From Pseudaquabacterium pictum (GTDB lineage Bacteria > Pseudomonadota > Gammaproteobacteria > Burkholderiales > Burkholderiaceae_C): a DNA stretch of 64,000 bases. Below, piece by piece: positions 44,146 through 52,518 of this stretch. The position numbers were made by a program, and so were the translations under genes. Below the pieces are notes generated by a model. That model made no database searches. It was not told the DNA's origin and worked only from the letters and a program-made list of their open reading frames with translations. The stretch is taken from contig NZ_BJCL01000002.1 in the NCBI RefSeq assembly GCF_005403045.1, positions 248,001 to 312,000 of the forward strand, in the 5' to 3' direction. Within the stretch, counting starts at the first letter, position 1. Each line of letters opens with the position of its first letter.

Positions 44146-44511
44146 ATGAAAAGCGTGTTCCTGGTCGACGACTCCGCCACGATGTTGATGAGCCTGAAGG
44201 GCACGCTGGAGATCAGCGGCTACAAGGTGGAGACCGCCAGCGACGGCGAGGCGGCGCTGACCAAGTTGAAGGCCGGCCTCAAGCCCGACCTGATCATCAC
44301 CGACATCAACATGCCCAAGCTCGACGGCATCGGACTGATCCGCGAGGCGCGCAAGCTGCTGCGCTTCACGCCGATCCTGGCGCTCACCACCGAGAGCCAG
44401 CAGGGCAAGCGCGACGATGCCAAGAAGAACGGGGCGACGGGCTGGCTGGTCAAGCCGGTGGGCGGTGCGGAGCTGGTGAAGGTGATCAAGCAGGTCCTGC
44501 CGGGCGCCTGA
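44146..44511 (+). CDS. CheY-like chemotaxis response regulator
   Basis: A 121-residue receiver that starts [17 protein letters not shown]. The phospho-Asp is in [13 protein letters not shown], Thr is in LALTTESQ, and Lys is in WLVKPVGG. The NMPKLDG and TTES segments are typical of CheY-type receivers. It is the first gene after a sigma-28 promoter and is followed 17 bases later by the second receptor-phosphatase-like gene. It may be the main CheY for the flagellar motor, although no fli genes are in the window. Confidence 0.92.
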   Translation: MKSVFLVDDSATMLMSLKGTLEISGYKVETASDGEAALTKLKAGLKPDLIITDINMPKLDGIGLIREARKLLRFTPILALTTESQQGKRDDAKKNGATGWLVKPVGGAELVKVIKQVLPGA

Positions 44512-44528
44512 TACCGGGAGGACACACC

Positions 44529-45767
44529 ATGGCACGACCCGCTTCCTGGCCACGCCCCTCGCTGCGTGATCTGGGCTTGCTTGCCTTGTTCGGCGGCGCA
44601 ATGCTGGCCCACAGCCTGTGGGCGGACGAGGTTCCCTGGTCGGCGGTCTTCGGCGTGGGCGTCGGGGTGGTGCTGGGCAACTGGCTGCAGCGCTTCCACC
44701 GGCCGATGCTGGGCCGCAACCACCGCGACACCGCCGTGGTGGTGCAGGACATCCACACCCTGCGCCAGGCGTTCAACGTGCTGACCAAGCAGGTGGACGC
44801 CACGATCCAGGCGTCGGAGTCGGCCGTGATGTCGATGATCGACCGGGTGCACCGGGTGCACAACCATGCCCAGTCGCTGCAGACCAAGATCCATGCCGCG
44901 GTCGGCCGCTCGCAGGCGCTGAGCACCGATTCACTCAGCCGCGCCGGCCAGCACGGCCAGGCCGTGGCGTCGCTGGCCGAGCACCAGCAGGCGCTGGAAA
45001 CGGTGCAGGCCGAGAACCAGCAGCGCGTGGGCGCGGTGGCCGAGCGGGTGCGCCAGCTGACGCCGCTGGCCACGCTGATCACCGACATCTCGCGCCAGAC
45101 CAATCTGCTGGCGATCAACGCCTCGATCGAGGCGGCCCGCGCCGGCCCCGAAGGCGCCGGCTTCAAGGTGGTGGCGGCCGAGGTGCGGCGGCTGTCGCAG
45201 CAGACGGCCGAGGCCGCCCGGCAGATCAGCGAGGGCATCCACCAGGCTGCCGGCACCATCGATGCCGAGATGGCCCGCGCCGAGTCGCAACACGGCACCA
45301 GCGCAGCCCGCCAGCTTGGCGAGATCGCCCAGCACATCCAGCTGATGAGCGACACCCTGAGCGACGTGGTGCCCTACCTGGGCGAGCTCTCGCAGCACAT
45401 GGACCAGGGCATGGCCACCATCGACCACGATGTCATGGACATCCTGGCCGAGATGCAGTTCCAGGACATCAACCGCCAGCTGCTGGAGCAGATCAATGCG
45501 GCGCTGGCCTCGCTGTCGGAGCACTTCGCGCAGATCTACAGCCTGATCGACGGCCAGGCACCGCCGCCGCCGATCCTGCTGGAAGAACTGCTGGCGCGCT
45601 GGACCGACAACTACGTGATGCACTCGCAGCGGGTGGCGCATGCCCAGGGCACCGGCCGCGGCGACGTGCCTGCGCCCACGCCGGCGCCCGAACGGGCCAG
45701 CACCAGCCCCCCGCCGGCCGAGCTGTCGCTGGCCGGCAACCAGGGCGCCCGCATCGAGTTCTTCTGA
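44529..45767 (+). CDS. Membrane chemoreceptor-like protein with a CheZ-type phosphatase motif (copy 2)
   Basis: A 412-residue paralogue of the gene at 42789. Two hydrophobic helices lie at about 12-30 and 36-52, followed by a coiled-coil hairpin with tip [20 protein letters not shown] at about 187-206. The helical segment [15 protein letters not shown] has Asp313 and Gln317 in the CheZ D-x-x-x-Q spacing, and the QFQD sequence is very close to the QDFQD of the true CheZ in this window. It shares [11 protein letters not shown] and a hydrophobic-acidic C terminus (GARIEFF) with its paralogue. Translation starts behind GGGAGG. Its partner is most likely the CheY-like protein encoded immediately upstream. 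Confidence 0.87.
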   Translation: MARPASWPRPSLRDLGLLALFGGAMLAHSLWADEVPWSAVFGVGVGVVLGNWLQRFHRPMLGRNHRDTAVVVQDIHTLRQAFNVLTKQVDATIQASESAVMSMIDRVHRVHNHAQSLQTKIHAAVGRSQALSTDSLSRAGQHGQAVASLAEHQQALETVQAENQQRVGAVAERVRQLTPLATLITDISRQTNLLAINASIEAARAGPEGAGFKVVAAEVRRLSQQTAEAARQISEGIHQAAGTIDAEMARAESQHGTSAARQLGEIAQHIQLMSDTLSDVVPYLGELSQHMDQGMATIDHDVMDILAEMQFQDINRQLLEQINAALASLSEHFAQIYSLIDGQAPPPPILLEELLARWTDNYVMHSQRVAHAQGTGRGDVPAPTPAPERASTSPPPAELSLAGNQGARIEFF

Positions 45768-45838
45768 CGGCGGCGCCCGGCGGCATGCCGGGCGGGTGGC
45801 ACACTGTGGCAGCCCTCGTGCCACCGACGACCACCCCC

Positions 45839-46759
45839 ATGCCGCCCGCCACCGCCCCCAGCCCGCCCCTGCCGGCGCCGGTGTCGGGCGACCCGGTGGT
45901 GCTGCAGCTGCCGGGCTTCGGCCGGGTGGTGGCCTTGGTGGCCGGGCAAGGTGCCCCGCTGCTGCTGCTGCACAGCGTCAATGCCGCCGCCTCGGCCGCC
46001 GAGGTGCGGCCGCTGCACGAGCACTTCCGCCACAGCCGCACCGTGCTGTCGATCGACCTGCCCGGCTACGGCCTGAGCGACCGGCCCGATGTGGCCTACA
46101 CCCCGCGCCTGATGACCGACGCACTGCATGCGGCCAGCGCCTGGCTGCGCCAGCGCTGCGGCGGCACGCCGGTGGATGCGCTGGCGCTGTCGCTGGGCTG
46201 CGAATTCCTGGCCCGCGCCGCGGTGGAGCGGCCGGCCGACTACCGCAGCCTGGCCCTGGTCAGCCCCACCGGCTTCATGGGCACGCGGGTGTGGCGCGGC
46301 GCGCCGGGCAGCACCCGTGCGGTGCCGGGCCTGCTGAAGGCCCTGCGCGGCCCGGGCTGGGGTGGCGCGCTGTTCCGCGGGCTGACGCGGCCCGGCGTGA
46401 TCCGCTACTTCCTGGAGCGCACCTGGGGCGCCAAGGCCATCGACGAGGCGCTGTGGCAGTACGACGTGCTGACCACCCGCCAGCCGGGTGCCGAGTTCGC
46501 GCCGCTGCATTTCCTGTCGGCCGGACTGTTCTCGGCGGACATCCACACCGTCTACGGCCAGCTGCAGCTGCCGGTGTGGATGAGCCATGGCGTGCGCGGT
46601 GATTTCACCGACTACCGCGGCTGCGGCTTCCTGCGCCAGCAGCCGAACTGGCAGTTCAGCGTCTACCCCACCGGTGCCCTGCCCCAGTTCGAGCTGCCCG
46701 AGGCGGTGTGCGCCGACCTGGCCAGCTTCCTGGCCGGGCAGCAGGTGCCGCAGCGCTGA
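45839..46759 (+). CDS. Alpha/beta hydrolase-fold protein lacking the usual catalytic His
   Basis: A 306-residue alpha/beta-hydrolase. LLLLHSVNAAASAAEVRPL is the oxyanion region, DLPGYGLSDRPD the next strand-turn, and ALSLGCEFLARAA carries the nucleophile Ser (x-S-x-G instead of G-x-S-x-G). In most relatives the sequence G-H-x-P-x-x-E-x-P provides the catalytic His; here it reads GALPQFELPEAV, so Ala stands in its place. It may be inactive or use another His. The start could be the ATG at 45839 or an in-frame ATG at 45785; neither has a good ribosome-binding site. It follows the chemosensory genes by 71 bases. Confidence 0.8.
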   Translation: MPPATAPSPPLPAPVSGDPVVLQLPGFGRVVALVAGQGAPLLLLHSVNAAASAAEVRPLHEHFRHSRTVLSIDLPGYGLSDRPDVAYTPRLMTDALHAASAWLRQRCGGTPVDALALSLGCEFLARAAVERPADYRSLALVSPTGFMGTRVWRGAPGSTRAVPGLLKALRGPGWGGALFRGLTRPGVIRYFLERTWGAKAIDEALWQYDVLTTRQPGAEFAPLHFLSAGLFSADIHTVYGQLQLPVWMSHGVRGDFTDYRGCGFLRQQPNWQFSVYPTGALPQFELPEAVCADLASFLAGQQVPQR

Positions 46760-46809
46760 GCACGGCATCCCGTCCTACACGGGCTTGCGGCCGGCACTGT
46801 CGGCAGGGG

Positions 46810-46824
46810 ACGGCCAGCGGCCGT
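46810..46824 (+). terminator. Small hairpin after the hydrolase gene
   Basis: ACGGCC and GGCCGT pair across AGC, 51 bases after the hydrolase stop, followed by TTGTACA. The stem is short and there is no proper T-run, so this is a weak terminator candidate at the end of the chemosensory region. Confidence 0.25.
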
Positions 46825-46902
46825 TGTACAGGCAGAGCGGCGCCGGCAAGATGCCAGCGTCAGCGGATCCCGAACCATCCACCACCACACACCAGGTTGA
46901 CC

Positions 46903-47952
46903 ATGCTCCTGCAACGCCCCCTCTCTGCCCTGACCCTGGCCCTGGCGGCCGCCCTGCCGCTGGCCCTGCCGGCCACGCCTGCGCTGGCGCAGTCCTGGTC
47001 CCAGCAGGTCGGCCAGGGCATCTCCGGCTTCGGTGTCACGCCCCTGGAACAGCTGCGCCCCGGCGAGGTGCTGGTCTTCCGCGTCGACGGCACGCCCGAC
47101 GCGCGGGTCAGCCTGCAGATCAGCGGCGCCACCGCGGCGCTGCAGCTCAACGAGACCTCGCCCGGCCGCTACGAGGGTGAATACACCATCCGCCAGCGTG
47201 ACCGGCTGTCGGCCAGCAGCACGGTGACCGCCAGGCTCGAGAAGAACGGCCAGGCCACCACCGCCACGCTGGGCCAGTCGCTGCAGGCCGGGGCAGCGCC
47301 TGCGGCAACGGCGCCGATCAGCAGTTTCCAGGTCAGCGCGCCGGACCCGGTGCGGCCGGGCGACGAGCTGGCCTTCACGCTGCAGGGCAAGCCGGGCGGT
47401 CAGGCCAGCGCGTCGGTGCAGGGCATTGCCCAGCGCATTCCGCTGACCGAGGTGCGGCCGGGCGTCTACGAGGCCACCTACGTGTTGCGCCGCAAGGACA
47501 ACCTGCGCGGCAAGCTGGTGGCCGACGGCCGCCTGGTCGTCGACCGGCGCGAATCGACGCTGCGCTTCGACGCGGGGCAGCACGGTGGCCAGCACGGCAG
47601 CCAGCCGGTGGCCAGCTGCGCCCAGTGTGGCGCGGTCACCGCGGTGAAGCTGGTCACGGTGAAGGACGACCATCCCAATGTGCTGGGCACGATTGCGGGC
47701 GGCGTGATCGGCGGCGTGCTGGGCAACCAGGTGGGCGGCGGCAGCGGCCGCGACCTGGCCACCATCGCCGGTGCCGTGGGCGGTGCCTACGCCGGCAACC
47801 GGGTGGAGAACAACATGAACAAGAAGCAGGTGCACCGGGTGACGGTGCGGTTGGACAACGGCACCACCCGCAGCTTCGACTACGCCCAGGACCCGGGCCT
47901 GCAGGCCGGCGCCCGGGTGAAGGTGGAGAACGACGCGCTGGTGCGGCTCTGA
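46903..47952 (+). CDS. Secreted protein with a duplicated beta domain and a glycine-zipper segment
   Basis: A 349-residue exported protein with a signal peptide ending ATPALAQS. Two similar domains follow. The first has RPGEVLVFRVDG and PGRYEGEYTIRQRDRL, and the second has RPGDELAFTLQGKP and PGVYEATYVLRRKDNL. Both look like beta sandwiches. Next come CAQCG and a glycine-zipper region with VLGTIAGGVIGGVLGNQ and AGAVGGAYAGN, as in 17-kDa surface-antigen type lipoproteins that insert into or associate with the outer membrane. No lipobox Cys is seen at the signal cleavage site. The function is unknown; a cell-envelope role is likely. Confidence 0.82.
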   Translation: MLLQRPLSALTLALAAALPLALPATPALAQSWSQQVGQGISGFGVTPLEQLRPGEVLVFRVDGTPDARVSLQISGATAALQLNETSPGRYEGEYTIRQRDRLSASSTVTARLEKNGQATTATLGQSLQAGAAPAATAPISSFQVSAPDPVRPGDELAFTLQGKPGGQASASVQGIAQRIPLTEVRPGVYEATYVLRRKDNLRGKLVADGRLVVDRRESTLRFDAGQHGGQHGSQPVASCAQCGAVTAVKLVTVKDDHPNVLGTIAGGVIGGVLGNQVGGGSGRDLATIAGAVGGAYAGNRVENNMNKKQVHRVTVRLDNGTTRSFDYAQDPGLQAGARVKVENDALVRL

Positions 47953-47992
47953 CGGCACGCGGGCCGCGCCCGGCCTCCCTCCCACAGAGGAC

Positions 47993-48054
47993 GGGTCTGG
48001 CGCGGCTTGCAACGCCTTTGCAACGGCGCGGCGGGACAGTGTGCTCCCAGACCC
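47993..48054. repeat. Inverted repeat upstream of the PEP-CTERM gene
   Basis: GGGTCTGG at 47993-48000 and CCAGACCC at 48047-48054 are perfect inverted copies about 46 bases apart. Between them is a short direct repeat in which GCAAC occurs twice, ten bases apart. It could be a hairpin in the leader mRNA or an operator. No promoter was recognised with confidence. Confidence 0.4.
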
Positions 48055-48097
48055 GGGCCAGCCGGCCCGGTGCAGTCCACACCGACCCGGAGTTGCC

Positions 48098-48554
48098 ATG
48101 CCTCAGACCGCCGCCCGCCCGCCACGCTGCCCGCCGGCCCACCCGCTGGCCTGGGCCCTGCTGCTGGCCTGCGCCGGCGGCGCCCAGGCGCAGCAGCTCA
48201 CCCGCAGCGCGCTCACCGCGTCGGCGGCGATGTTGTCGGTGTGGGCGGGCTGAGCAGCGGGGCGTACAGCGGCACCGCGCCGGTCCCAACTGGTGGAGCG
48301 AGGCCAGCAACCAGTTCGGCAGCGTCGCCTGGAACGGCATCACCGGCGTGCAGGTGGCGGGCGCGCCGGTGGCCTCGTCGGTGCACGCCGGCAGCGGTGT
48401 GAACTGGGCCGGGGCCCATGCCGCGCCGGTGGCGGAGCCGGGTACCTGGGCCCTGCTGGCGGCCGGTGCAGCGCTGCTGCTGTGGCGCGGCCGGCGCAAC
48501 GCCCAGTCGGCAGTCAGCTCGACAGCTGCTGCCAGGCCTTGTCCAGCCGCTTGA
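48098..48554 (+). pseudogene. Small PEP-CTERM exported protein, reading frame broken twice
   Basis: A signal peptide (HPLAWALLLACAGGAQAQQ) opens at the ATG 48098 behind GGAG, but that frame stops at 48253. Continuing in the next frames gives VGGDVVGVGGLSSGAYSGT and then NWWSEASNQFGSVAWNG. The ending is VAEPGTWALLAAGAALLLWRGRR, a textbook PEP-CTERM sorting signal (E-P-G-T, membrane helix, Arg cluster; quoted here in full only as its key parts). Two frameshifts at about 48220 and 48280 are needed to join them. The 3' end overlaps hrpA by 41 bases. PEP-CTERM proteins are processed by exosortase, so the genome should encode one. Sequencing error cannot be excluded. Confidence 0.7.
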
Positions 48555-51500
48555 CCGACACCGGCTGCGGCGTGCGCAGCTCCTGAGCGAAGAAGCTGAC
48601 CCGCAGCTCCTCCAGCAGCCAGCGGTACTCATCCAGCCGGGCATCGGCCACGCCCTTCTGCTCGGCCAGGCGGCGGATGTAGCGCTGCTCGATCGGCCGC
48701 AGCTCGGCCAGGCGCTGGGCATCGCGCGCCGGGTCGGCGCGCCACTTGTCCAGCCGCAGCGTCACCGCCTTCAGGTAGCGGGCGAAGTGCGCCAGCTGGG
48801 CATAGGGCGCGGCCTGCAGGAAGTGCTTCGGCACCAGCCGCTGCAGCTGGGCGGTCACGTCATCGGCCACCTCCTTGGCCGGCCGGCTGTCCTTGAGCTT
48901 GCGCTGGGCCGTGGCGTACTCGGCCAGGATGGTGCCGGCCAGGCGCGCCACTTCCTGCGCGATCAGGTTCAGCCGGCCGCGGCCCTCGGTGATGCGCTTG
49001 GCGAAGGCGTCTGCATCGGCGGGCAGCGGCTCGGCCAGGAAGGCGCGGTCCAGCGCCACCGCGATGATCTGGTTGCGCAGCTCGTCGGCCGTGCCCAGCG
49101 GCATGTACAGCGCCGCCATCTTCACCAGATCGGGGATGTTCTTCTCCAGGTACTTCAGCGGCTCCTTGATGGCCAGCGCCACCAGCCGGCGCAGGCCGGC
49201 GCGGTGCCTGGCGGCGGCCACGTCGGGCTCGTCGAAGACCTCGATCTCCACATGCGCGCCCTTGTCGATCAGCGCCGGGAAGCCGATCAGCACCTGGCCG
49301 GCCTTGTGGATCTCCATCAGCTCGGGCAGCGCGCCGAAGGTCCAGGCGGTGTGGGCGACCGGCGCGGCCGGCGGTGGCGGTGGCGGTGGCGGTGCCGGTG
49401 GCGCTGCAGCGGCCTTCTCCACACGCCGCGGCCCGCCGGTGGCAGGCGCGGGGGCGGGGGTGGCCGGAGCCGGTGCCGCCCCGCTGCCCAGCTTCAGCGC
49501 CGCCAGCGCCTGGAAGGCCGACCGCGCCTGGCCACCCAGCTCGGCCTTCAGCGTGGCCAGGTGCCGGCCCATGCCCAGCTGGCGGCCATGCTCGTCGACC
49601 ACGCGGAAGTTCATGAACAGATGGGGCTGCAGCATGTCGAGCTTGAAGTCGTTGCGCTGCACGGCGATCTGGCTGCGCTCGCGCACCGCCTTCAGCAGCA
49701 CGTCCATCAGCGCGCCCTGGGCGAAGGGGTGGGTCTCGACGAACTCGGCCACGTAGTCGGGCAGCGGCACCAGGCGGCTGCGCGGGCGCTGGTGCAGGCT
49801 CTTGCACAGCGCCGTCACCTTGGCGGCCAGCATGCCGGGCACCAGCCACTCGCAGCGCTCCTCGCTGACCTGGTTCAGCGCGTAGATCGGCACCGTCACC
49901 GTGACGCCGTCCTTGGGGTCGCCGGGGTCGTGCAGGTAGGTGGCGGTGCAGTCCACACCGCCCAGGCGGATGGTCTTGGGAAAGGCCTGGCCGGTGATGC
50001 CGGCGGCCTCGTGGCGCATCAGCTCGTCGCGGGTCAGCTTCAGCAGCTCGGGCTGGCGCTTCACCTCGTCCCGGTACCAGCGCTCCAGCGTGGCGCCTGA
50101 GAACACCGTGGCCGGCAGCTGCTGGTCGTAGAACGCGAAGATCAGGCTGTCGTCGACCAGCACATCCTGCCGGCGGCTCTTGTGCTCCAGCTCTTCCACC
50201 TGGGCCAGCAGCTTGCGGTTGTGGGCGATGAAGGGCAGCTTGCTGTCCCAGTCCTCTTCCACCAGCGCCTCGCGGATGAAGATCTCGCGCGCCGCCCTGG
50301 GGTCGACGTTGCCGAAGTTCACCCGCCGGTTGGCGTAGATCACGATGCCGTACAGCGTGGCGCGCTGCAGCGCCACCACCTCGCCGGCCTTCTTCTCCCA
50401 GTGCGGCTCCAGCAGCTGGGTCTTGAGCAGGTGGCCGGCCAGCGGCGGGATCCACTGCGGCTCGATGCCGGCCAGGCCGCGGCCATACAGACGGGTGGTG
50501 TCGACCAGCTCGGCGGCGATCAGCCAACGGCCGGGCTTCTTGCTGAGGTGGGCGCCCGGGTGGCGCCAGAACTTGATGCCGCGTGCGCCCAGGTACCACT
50601 CGTCGTCGTCGCTCTTGCAGCCCACGTTGCCCAGCAGGCCGGCCAGCATGGCCAGGTGGATCTGCTCGTACGTGGCCGGGCTGCCGTTCAGCCGCCAGCC
50701 CTGTTCGGCCACCACGGTGTGCAGCTGCGAGTGGATGTCGCGCCATTCGCGCACCCGGCGCGGGTTGACGAAGCTCTCGCGCAGCCGCTGCTCCTGCTGG
50801 CGGTTGCTGAGCTTGTGGCTGTCGGTCTTCTGCTGGGCCGAGCCGGGGTGGCCGTGCACTCCGCGGCCTTCCTCGATCCAGCTCCACAGCTTCAGGTAGC
50901 CCATGAATTCCGACTTCTCGTCGTCGAACTTCTTGTGCTTCTCGTCGGCGGCCTGGGCGGCATCCATCGGCCGGTCGCGCACGTCCTGCACGCTCAGCGC
51001 GCTGGCGATGATCAGCACCTCGTGCAGCGCATCGCGCTCGCGGGCGGCCAGGATCATGCGGCCCACCCGCGGGTCCAGCGGCAGGCGGGCCAGTTCACGG
51101 CCGATGGGCGTGAGCTGGTTGTCGTCGTCCACCGCGGCCAGCTCGCCCAGCAGCTCGTAGCCGTCGGCAATCGCCTTGGCGCGCGGCGCCTCCAGGAACG
51201 GGAAGTCCTCCACCTGGCCCAGGCGCAGGCTCTTCATCCGCAGGATCACGCCGGCCAGGCTGCTGCGCAGGATCTCGGGGTCGGTGAACCTGGGCCGGCC
51301 GGTGAAGTCCTTCTCGTCGTACAGCCGGATGCAGATGCCGTTGGCCACCCGGCCGCAGCGGCCGGCACGCTGGTTGGCCGCCGCCTGGCTGATGGCCTCG
51401 ACCTGCAGCTGCTCGACCTTGGTGCGGTAGCTGTAGCGCTTGACCCGGGCGAAGCCGGAGTCGATCACATAGCGGATGCCCGGCACGGTGAGCGAGGTCT

Positions 51501-52482
51501 CGGCCACGTTGGTGGCCAGCACGATGCGCCGGCCGTTGCCGGGGTTGAACACCGCCTCTTGCTCAGCCTGCGACAGGCGCGCGAACAGCGGCAGGATCTC
51601 CGGCTGCGGCCCGCCGCGGTGCTGCTTGGCCAGGTGCTTGCGCAGGTGGTCAGCGGCATCGCGGATCTCGCGCTCGCCGGGCAGGAAGACGAGGATGTCG
51701 CCGGCGCCATGGCCCTGCCACAGCTCGTCCACCGCATCGGCGATGGCTTCATCGAGCCCGTACTCGCGTGAATCCTCGAACGGCCGCCAGCGCTGCTCCA
51801 CCGGGAACAGCCGGCCGCTGACCTGGATGACCGGCGCCGGCCCAAGGCGGCTTTCAAAGTGCTTCGCAAACCGGTCGGCATCGATGGTGGCCGAGGTCAC
51901 CACGATCTTCAGATCCGGCCGGCGCGGCAGCAGCTGGCGCAGGTAGCCCAGCAGGAAGTCGATGTTCAGGCTGCGCTCATGCGCCTCGTCGATGATCAGC
52001 GTGTCGTACTGGCGCAGGTCGGGGTCGCCCTGGGTCTCGGCCAGCAGGATGCCGTCGGTCATCAGCTTGACGCTGGCGCCGGGCTGCAGCCGGTCCTGGA
52101 AGCGCACCTTGTAGCCCACCACCTCGCCCAGCGGGCTGTTCAGCTCGTCGGCGATGCGCTTGGCCACGCTGGTGGCGGCCAGCCGGCGCGGCTGGGTGTG
52201 GCCGATCAGGCCGGTGCCGCCGGCGCCCAGGCCGCGGCCCAGCTCCAGCGCGATCTTCGGCAGCTGGGTGGTCTTGCCCGAGCCGGTCTCGCCGCAGACG
52301 ATGACCACCTGGTGGGTGGCCAGCGCGCGGGCGATCTCCTCGCGCCGGCTGGAGACCGGCAGCGACTCGGGGTAGGTGATGGGCGGGATCGGTGTGGCGG
52401 GGCGCGGCGGCCGGGGCTCGCGCGCGGGTCGCGCGGCGGCATCGGGCCGCGGCGGCCGCACCGGTTGGGCGGGCAGGTTCAC
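48514..52482 (-). CDS. hrpA: ATP-dependent RNA helicase HrpA (DEAH box)
   Basis: A 1322-residue DEAH-box helicase. Walker A is CGETGSGKTTQLPK, Walker B is IIDEAHERSLN, motif III is VVTSATID, and the C-terminal helicase half has LATNVAETSLTVPGI and QRAGRCGRV. The HA2/OB region and the long HrpA-specific C-terminal domain follow. HrpA unwinds RNA and rescues stalled ribosomes in E. coli. Length is normal, with a Pro-rich insertion at about 1030-1045 encoded by a GGCGGT repeat. The N-terminal 30 residues are Pro/Arg-rich. Confidence 0.95.
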   Translation of the reverse strand: MNLPAQPVRPPRPDAAARPAREPRPPRPATPIPPITYPESLPVSSRREEIARALATHQVVIVCGETGSGKTTQLPKIALELGRGLGAGGTGLIGHTQPRRLAATSVAKRIADELNSPLGEVVGYKVRFQDRLQPGASVKLMTDGILLAETQGDPDLRQYDTLIIDEAHERSLNIDFLLGYLRQLLPRRPDLKIVVTSATIDADRFAKHFESRLGPAPVIQVSGRLFPVEQRWRPFEDSREYGLDEAIADAVDELWQGHGAGDILVFLPGEREIRDAADHLRKHLAKQHRGGPQPEILPLFARLSQAEQEAVFNPGNGRRIVLATNVAETSLTVPGIRYVIDSGFARVKRYSYRTKVEQLQVEAISQAAANQRAGRCGRVANGICIRLYDEKDFTGRPRFTDPEILRSSLAGVILRMKSLRLGQVEDFPFLEAPRAKAIADGYELLGELAAVDDDNQLTPIGRELARLPLDPRVGRMILAARERDALHEVLIIASALSVQDVRDRPMDAAQAADEKHKKFDDEKSEFMGYLKLWSWIEEGRGVHGHPGSAQQKTDSHKLSNRQQEQRLRESFVNPRRVREWRDIHSQLHTVVAEQGWRLNGSPATYEQIHLAMLAGLLGNVGCKSDDDEWYLGARGIKFWRHPGAHLSKKPGRWLIAAELVDTTRLYGRGLAGIEPQWIPPLAGHLLKTQLLEPHWEKKAGEVVALQRATLYGIVIYANRRVNFGNVDPRAAREIFIREALVEEDWDSKLPFIAHNRKLLAQVEELEHKSRRQDVLVDDSLIFAFYDQQLPATVFSGATLERWYRDEVKRQPELLKLTRDELMRHEAAGITGQAFPKTIRLGGVDCTATYLHDPGDPKDGVTVTVPIYALNQVSEERCEWLVPGMLAAKVTALCKSLHQRPRSRLVPLPDYVAEFVETHPFAQGALMDVLLKAVRERSQIAVQRNDFKLDMLQPHLFMNFRVVDEHGRQLGMGRHLATLKAELGGQARSAFQALAALKLGSGAAPAPATPAPAPATGGPRRVEKAAAAPPAPPPPPPPPAAPVAHTAWTFGALPELMEIHKAGQVLIGFPALIDKGAHVEIEVFDEPDVAAARHRAGLRRLVALAIKEPLKYLEKNIPDLVKMAALYMPLGTADELRNQIIAVALDRAFLAEPLPADADAFAKRITEGRGRLNLIAQEVARLAGTILAEYATAQRKLKDSRPAKEVADDVTAQLQRLVPKHFLQAAPYAQLAHFARYLKAVTLRLDKWRADPARDAQRLAELRPIEQRYIRRLAEQKGVADARLDEYRWLLEELRVSFFAQELRTPQPVSVKRLDKAWQQLSS
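49370..49393 (-). repeat. hrpA: Four-copy GGCGGT microsatellite inside hrpA
   Basis: Four perfect tandem copies of GGCGGT on the plus strand encode part of a polyproline stretch (PPAPPPPPPPPAAP) in the HrpA C-terminal region. Hexamer units keep the frame, so copy-number changes would alter only linker length. Confidence 0.8.
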
Positions 52483-52518
52483 GGAACCGCCGATTATCCC
52501 CGGCCGGGGCGACAGGCG

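Noticed and set aside
47995-48020. A sigma-54 promoter before the PEP-CTERM gene
   Set aside because: TGGCGCG and TTGCA are present, but the GG to GC distance is eight bases instead of ten.
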